From contig SWDT01000076.1 in the NCBI GenBank assembly GCA_009193035.1, positions 62,001 to 126,000 on the forward strand: 64,000 bases of DNA, given 5' to 3'. Both the position numbers and the translations under genes were made by a program. This document shows positions 57,724 to 64,000 of the stretch, piece by piece. This DNA comes from Halicephalobus mephisto. Its lineage: Eukaryota > Nematoda > Chromadorea > Rhabditida > Panagrolaimidae. The notes beneath the pieces are model-generated. The model had not been told where the DNA came from, did no database searches, and saw only the letters and a list, made by a program, of their open reading frames with translations. Within the stretch, counting starts at the first letter, position 1; every line of letters starts with the position of its first letter.

Positions 57724-58695
57724 ATGGGTCCGGAAACTTCGACAACGAGTATCGACAAAGTTGTGGATTCCGTTGTTTCTCGCATTTTCAACGAGAATGA
57801 CAACGATCTCCCTTCTGCTGATTTTTGCTTTACTCGAAGGTATGCCTATAAGCTAATTAATGAACAGTAAGTTTAAATTCGATATTTCTATGTAATTCTA
57901 TGATTTTTACAGTCATTTGATCAAGCCGAATCCCTTTGCTCTTGCTTTTGGTGATCTTCTGAGTGACTTAGCTGAAAACATTGAGTACTACGATGTGTCT
58001 TTTGGGAACCGCATTATGGACGCCGTTGATTATATGAATTCTTTCCAACGACCAATAATGCCGATGGTGAAGAAATCGCTCTATTGTATATATCGTGAAC
58101 GTCTGCAAAGCGGAAGAAACGAGATTTTTCCTCACGTCTTTGGCCGGATTCATCGACATCAATTCAACCTACTTGCTGAAAATGTGCTAGAACGTGGTAA
58201 AGTTCTGAACAAAAGATATGTGTAAGTTTGGCTTTTACACCATATCCTACTTAGTAATTTTGCTTCAGTGATCTTCTGCAGACTAAACAACAATCGACTC
58301 TCACTCGTTTTGAACAAATCGACGTCCAGAGAGCAATGGAAGAAGCCGAAGCAAGAAAGTCCATCAGCTGCTACTCGTGTCTGAATCCGGCGACGTATCA
58401 TTGTTGTGAATGGCGATACTACTGTTCGTCCGACTGTCAGAAGAAAGAAGCTAATCATTTTTCAAGCCATCCTATCCTATTTGAGAATCCTAAAGTTGCT
58501 GTTCTCGATAGACGTTGCTTGCCGAAGAGAGTTACTCGACCTCAGCCAAAGTTGGATTTTCCGGATTTCCTCGGACTCGACGATCCTTGTTCTCGAAACG
58601 ACTGTGAGAGCGATTCGAGCACATCAAAGTCAGATAGCTCCATGAGCGACAAGGAAAACATCACAGATAGGAAATCCTTCATTAAGAAAGTTTAG
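57724..58695 (+). CDS. MYND-type zinc-finger protein
   Basis: Exons 57724-57866, 57913-58221, 58269-58695; 292 residues. The N-terminal 190 residues form an acidic helical region (SIDKVVDSVVSRIF, LLSDLAENIEYYDV) I do not recognise. A MYND finger follows at about 202-236: CYSC...CC...YYCSSDCQKKEANHFSSH gives the C-C-C-C-C-C-H-H/C ligand pattern. MYND fingers bind short proline-rich peptides in transcription or ubiquitin-linked proteins. The tail is Ser/Asp-rich (SSTSKSDSSMSDKENI). The first in-frame ATG after the T-rich tract was chosen; a longer frame starting at 57682 is possible. Confidence 0.82.
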
Positions 58696-58956
58696 TTCAT
58701 CGTTGTAAGTTTGATGTTGTTTCGTTTAGTGTTTTGTTATTTTTATTTAAATTACTTTTATTTTCTTCATTGTTTCTAATTTTCGATCTTTGAGAATTAG
58801 TGTAGCATCATGTGTTTTTGATTTCTAAAACTACAAAAAATGTACGTTCTGACTTTGGTTGATTTGACTGATAGACTCTAGTTCTTTATCAACGAGAAGG
58901 TTTTTAATGCTCAAATTCAGGAGAATTTTCCATTTTTTGCAAAAATCACTCAACTG

Positions 58957-61163
58957 ATGGCTTCCATAACTTCAATAATTTTTTCTGGATTCATCGCCCT
59001 GATCATCGTTAGTCTCATCCAGAGATATAAACGGATTCAACTGGCGAAAAAACTTGGCTTAAATGGACCGAAACCAGATATCATATTTGGAAATCTTTTT
59101 GAACTCGTCAAAGTGACGTTTGTTGTGAGTTTTTTAATATAATAATTAAAAATAAAAGTTTTAAATAATATTGAAAGTAAATTGTAAATTTTAGAAATTA
59201 AAAAAACGGAAAACAAGTTGTTAAATTTGTTATTTTTTAAATTTTTACAAAATTCCTAAAAATTGTATTTTTTATAAAAATTAGAAATAATTTTTTAGAA
59301 ATATTTTAATACAAATTTTAAAAATTCAAAATTTTCGGATTAATGGAAATCACGAAAAAAGCCAAATCTTTTACTTTTTCCGTTTTTTCAAAAATTTTGT
59401 TTAGAAGAAAATTTTAAAAATTATATATAAATTTTTACTTTTAAAATTTAACATTTTCAGAAAGGTCGTGAACATATTCCAGCAATGTTCCATGATTGGC
59501 AGAAAGTTTTTGGAGATACTTTTGCGTTTTATCTCGGAGTCTACAACCTCCAGATCAGCACTACAAACAAGGAATTCATAAAAGAAGTCTTCATCAAGCA
59601 ATTTTCGAAATTCACAGATCGCGAATTGGTGACTCCGTTGACGGGTTGTTTTCCTATGTATGAGAGTCTTCTTCAAATCGGGAAAGTTGGTCCTAGGAAT
59701 TATGGCTGGAAAGAAATCCGATCAATTGTATCTCCTGCTTTTACAACAGGGAAAATGAAACTCATGCATCCACTTCTTCATGAAAGAACAATGAAATTAA
59801 CGGAAATTTTAGATAAGAAATCGAAGGAAAATCCGATAATAGATCTTTATGAAGAATTCCAAGCTTTGACAATGGATGTCATCGGAAGAACCGCCTTCGG
59901 GGTTGATGCCGATTCCTTGAATGACAGGAATGATCTTTTCTACATCCAATGCAGGAAATTCTTCATTGATTTCAATGTCAAAAGTAGTCCAACTGTTCTT
60001 CTTGGATGTAAGTTTGAGTTTTATAAAAATATTATGGAAATAAAAAACCAAGTTTTTATGAATTGTCTCTGGACAGACTTAGAATTTGTTAGATTAAAAC
60101 AGTATGCAAAAATTTCGACTTTTTATATTGATTATTTTCCAATTAATGACATATTTAGAAAATTGAAAATTAATTTTTTTATGAAGTTGCCTTGATATGA
60201 ATTTCTAGAACTTTTTAAAACTTAAAATCATACGGAAATTTTGATTTTGTTAATTTTTATAATAGTATAGGCATAGAAATTTATGTTAAAGTGGTTTTTA
60301 TTTTTATAATAATATAATTTTGAAATTTTACTTTTGTTTTTTTTTCAGTCCTTTCCTGGCCTATTGGGTATATTCTTCGTCCTTTTTCTTCTGTAAATAT
60401 TGCTCAACAAAAAGTTGCAAATAATCTTCGGAAAGTGGTAGCTTACAGAAAGGAACACATGGAAGACTACAAGAGAGTAGATTTGATTCAGATTCTTCTG
60501 GCAGAAGATGAAGAACGTCAAAAAAGAGAAAATAAACCTCCAATGCATATTGACACAATTGTTTCGAATTGTTTTGCTTTTATGGTTGCTGGTTATGAAA
60601 CTACTTCAACGGCCTTGGCTTATGCTTCTTGGTTACTGGCTAAGCATCAAGATGTTCAAGAAAAATTATATGAAGAAATAAGAAATACACTTGAAGATGC
60701 TCCAGCAGATTACGATAATGCGATGAAAATGCCGTATTTGGATGCTGTTTTTAGAGAAACCCTCAGGCTGAAACCGCCGGTAGTGTTCTTTACTGGAAGG
60801 ACCTGTATTGAAGAAACCACCATCAACGGAATCAGAATCCCTAAGGGTGTGAATGTGAATGTTCCTGTTCATGCTGTACATTGGAACGAGGATAATTGGG
60901 AAAATCCGTTTGAATTTAATCCAGAAAGATTTACTGATAAGAAACCTTATGATCCATTGACTTGGATACCCTTTGGTATTGGTCCTAGACATTGTGCTGG
61001 AATGAGATTTGCTGAAATGGAATTTAAATTGGCTTTTGTTGAAGTCATAAGAAAATTCAAATTAGAATTATCCAAAGAATCTCAAGATCCTCTACTTTCT
61101 CAAATCACAGCGGCCCTTTACAGACCTTTGGACGAAGTTTACATCAAAGTCACTGCTAGATAA
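58957..61163 (+). CDS. cyp: Cytochrome P450, CYP3-like
   Basis: Membrane-anchored microsomal monooxygenase. Exons 58957-59124, 59461-60007, 60349-61163; 509 residues, standard length. The N-terminal anchor (about 5-22) is followed by [10 protein letters not shown]. The I helix AGYETTST starts at 319, the K-helix ExxR is E375-R378 (ETLR), and the heme-binding [10 protein letters not shown] has the thiolate Cys454. These features and [23 protein letters not shown] point to the CYP3/CYP13/CYP25-like clan of nematodes. It starts only about 260 bases after the MYND gene stop, on the same strand, so an operon is possible but not shown. It looks catalytically intact. Confidence 0.93.
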
Positions 61164-62016
61164 TTTTCTACAAAAGTAATTATAATAATTTACACTTTAC
61201 TGTAATTTGTCATATTGTAATTACTGTATTATAAAAATAAGAAAATTTTAATGTTTAAAAAAATATTCGAAATTGAATTTTTTAAAACATTTTCAAAATT
61301 ATTTTTATTTTTTTGTAGAAATTTTATAATTTTAATAAATAGAAATAATTTAATTAGGAAAATTAAATGTTAAAATTGATTAAAAAATAAATACTTTGAA
61401 AATAATTAAGCGGAAATTCGCCAATCGAATAAGCGAATTTATTTCGATTTTGTCAACTATTAATAGTTTTTAATCGGAACGGCGATGACGTCACCGATCC
61501 AAAGACTGCTAACAGTCTTAACAAAGATTTATCGATCGTGTTGCTTTTTTATTTTATAACTTGTTTATAATAATAGTTTAATTACCTAATTTTGAGATTT
61601 AAGTTTGGAATAAAATAACAGAAAACATTTCGAACAGTATCAATCCACGATATATATTTTTAGGTTTAGAGGATATCTGTTCTTTACTTTTTGACGAATA
61701 TCATTGGTTTTATTAAATATCTATGTATCTGATCAAAACGGCGATAAATCTACCGATCCAGAGATTGCTAACAGCCTTAACAAAGATTTATCGATTATGT
61801 TGCTTTTTTATTTTATAACTTGTTTATAATAATAGTTTAATTACCTAATTTTGAGATTTAAGTTCGGGATAAAATAACAGAAAACATTTCGAAGTTTTAC
61901 ACTTTTATTAAATTATTTTATTCTAAGAAATTTACGAAAAATAAATAACAGATCTTAAATAAGCCTTGGAAACTAAATTTAGATGACTTCAGAAAGTTAC
62001 TGTAGTTGAATTTTCC
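61164..62016. repeat. 259-bp direct duplication between CYP and AKR genes
   Basis: Two related blocks begin at 61478 and 61737 (AACGGCGAT...) and share TAACAAAGATTTATCGAT, GTTGCTTTTTTATTTTATAACTTG and AATAACAGAAAACATTTCGAA. The first carries a perfect TGACGTCA (61486-61493), which is lost in the second. The AKR poly(A) end lies near 61930, so this sits between two convergent 3' ends. Confidence 0.8.
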
Positions 62017-63185
62017 TTAATTAATAAGTCCGTTTTTTCTGAGAGCATCCTTCCAAGGATGATAAGGATGGTCTTTGACAAAATCGAATAAGAATAACTG
62101 CTTGTCTTCTTTGATGGAGTTGAACTCGTTCATTTCCTCCTGGGTGAGGGAGAAATCGAGAACATCGAAGTTCTCTTTCAATCTTTTCTCATTTGTCGAC
62201 TTCGGAATTGTCGAAATTCCGCGTTGCATCAGTTGTCTAATCAGAATCTGAGCTGGGGTCTTGTTGTACTTCTTCGCGAGTTTCTGGGTGATAGGATGAG
62301 CCATAGGGTCCTCTTCTGGCTTAATTCCTTCCTTGACTGCCACAGGACGTCCAGGAGATCCGATGGGAGCGTAAGCAGTTAGGGTCATGCCTAACTTCTT
62401 ACAGAACTCGAATAGTTTTTTCTGAGGATGGAGAATGTGACATTCAACTTGGTTGTTCATCGGTTTGACCGTAGCCTTGTCGTACAAGTTCTGGATTTGT
62501 TCTTCGTTGAAATTGGAAACTCCGATAGCCTTCAACTTTCCTTCATTATAGTACTTCTCAAAGGTTCTCCAGGTGTCGATGTGAGGAGTAAGTTCGATTT
62601 CGGCCTTTCCTGAAAACAATTCTTCTCGAGTAGTGGCCTTCATTGGAGTCGGAGTGTGGATCAGATACAGATCGATATAATCCATTCTGAGCCGTTTCAA
62701 GGATTCTTCGATGTGTTTTTCCGGCTGAGCATGACCAAAAATCGGCAATTTAGAAGTTATAAAAATGTCTTCTCGCTTGAATTTTCCGTTTTTAATATAC
62801 TCTTCGATGACTTTTCCAATGATGTGCTCGTTGCCGTACATGACAGCAGTGTCGAAATAACGATAACCGACATCCAGAGCAGTCCTCATCGCGGATTCCA
62901 ATTGCGCTTCATCAGTCGCCTAAAATCACAATTATAGATACTTGATTATTACGAAATCATCTCAAGATGGGTATATGATCTTCTAATGTACTGTTAAATT
63001 TCCTATAATTTCGAAAATTGTAACTTTTTGAAGGAATTTGATATATGAAAACTCAAACCAACCTGCCAAGTCCCCAATCCCAGCAAGGGAAGTTCTCTCC
63101 CATTGAGCATTTTAGCAGATCCGACGTTAGCCATTGTGAATTTCGGAAGTTTGAAAGAAGTTAATCTGAAAACCGAAGCTATCAT
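62017..63185 (-). CDS. Aldo-keto reductase (AKR1-like)
   Basis: NADPH-dependent carbonyl reductase with a TIM-barrel fold. Minus exons 63063-63185 and 62017-62919; 341 residues from ATG 63185, or 324 from ATG 63134, which would be closer to the usual family length. The catalytic tetrad is present: Asp64, Tyr69 (YFDTAVMY), Lys98 (TSKL) and His129 (YLIHTP). GVSNF and the cofactor-phosphate motif IPKSTNEKRL are also present. The first exon's MIASVFRLTSFKLPKF is basic and hydrophobic and could be a mitochondrial leader, or simply upstream sequence if the second ATG is used. The donor gttggt is a weak consensus. Confidence 0.92.
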
Positions 63186-64000
63186 GAAACTACTGACTTA
63201 TATATGTAGCGCAGAGACCAAGAAACACAAAAGATATAAAAATTGATGACTTTTTTTTGTGCTCAAAGTGAGTGCTGTCTCCCTCTCTCTGTTGCGTAGA
63301 TAAATAAAAATTGTAAAAAAATAAAAAATAAAAATTGTAAAAAAATAAAAAATAAAAAATAAAAAATAAAATAATTAAGAAATTTTAAACAATTAAAAAT
63401 TAAAATGAAAAAAAATAAATTTAAAACAATTTCAAATTTAAAATCAAAAATATTTTAAAAAATATTAAAATTAAAAAAAGAAAGATCAAAACACATGAAA
63501 AAACTTGTTTTATATAATTTTAATGCTGAAGAATTTAGAAAAAAGATTTTTATATTTTCGAAATTTTTGCAAGTCCGTTTGAAGTGTTCTTTTGGAATGC
63601 GTCATATATCATTTTGTGTCTTTTGAAATGTAAATTCAGAATCTATATTCTATTTCTGCTGAGCATTTGTCTGGAACAAAATAACACAGATTCTTTGCAA
63701 TTATGTCCAACAGAGCACAATCAATACACAGGTAATTTGCAGTCTACTAACTGAATGCAATCAAACACATTTGATTTCAGTCACTTAGAATCTAACTGTG
63801 CTCGATTGCAGTAATTGTCATCGATTATAATCAGAATTCAATATATTAAAAATTGCATTCAGTTAAACGTGATTGCAAATTACTTGTGAGGAAAAAAATG
63901 TTTCAAACACATCGATTGCATTCAGTTATAATCAAACTTTGCTCGATTGCAGTAATTGCCATCGATTATAATCAGAATTCAATATATTAAAAATTGCATT
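63186..64000. other. AKR upstream region and tandem repeat at window end
   Basis: A CTCTCTCTGTTGCG stretch (about 63283) lies within 100 bases of the AKR start and may belong to its promoter. 63300-63500 is AAAAATAAAA low complexity. From about 63720 to 64000 an approximately 140-base unit is repeated: TTGCATTCAGTTA, GCTCGATTGCAGTAATTG, CATCGATTATAATCAGAATTC, AATATATTAAAAATTGCATT. The array continues past the window. Confidence 0.65.

Overview
The window is AT-rich nuclear DNA (no exact base count was made) from a nematode, most likely a rhabditid close to Caenorhabditis. The evidence is spliced genes with short TTTCAG-type acceptors and GTAAGT-type donors, nematode-type gene families (Piezo/pezo-1, P-glycoprotein, RFP-type bestrophin, an NR2C-like nuclear receptor), and non-coding DNA full of simple A/T repeats and TTACTGTA motifs. 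No rRNA, CRISPR array, prokaryotic operon or clearly functional tRNA was seen. All exon models were built by eye from splice signals and reading frame. Each complete model closes in frame, which is good but not experimental support.

Layout. 1-773: 3' end of a nuclear hormone receptor gene (+). 4657-10497: complete ABCB/P-glycoprotein gene (+, 9 exons, 1293 aa). 11006-12208: a fold-back element. 13566-24832: two nearly identical ~3.15 kb Helitron-like elements in opposite orientation, bracketing a complete bestrophin gene (17094-21080, +). 25045-25700: a minisatellite rich in heat-shock-element-like TTCnnGAA units. 26674-41950: a complete Piezo channel gene (-, 17 exons, 2799 aa) whose introns carry different tandem repeats. 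46123-46872: an unrecognised membrane protein (-).

47.1-53.3 kb is the most unusual region. Broken retroelement pieces flank a cluster whose small ORFs resemble proteins of Maverick/Polinton-type virus-like transposons: a truncated adenain-like protease, an intact small capsid-like protein, and a frame-disrupted membrane glycoprotein-like ORF. Between them lies an intact, spliced gene for a new-looking protein with 21 regularly spaced cysteines followed by a glycine-rich hydrophobic hairpin.

53.5-63.2 kb is an ordinary gene-dense stretch: a secreted protein with LPYPG repeats (-), NOP16 (+), a MYND zinc-finger protein (+), a CYP3-like cytochrome P450 (+) and an aldo-keto reductase (-). The P-glycoprotein, P450 and aldo-keto reductase are all detoxification-type genes, but they are not adjacent enough to infer a shared unit. 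Piezo and bestrophin are both channels, but nothing in the sequence links their expression.
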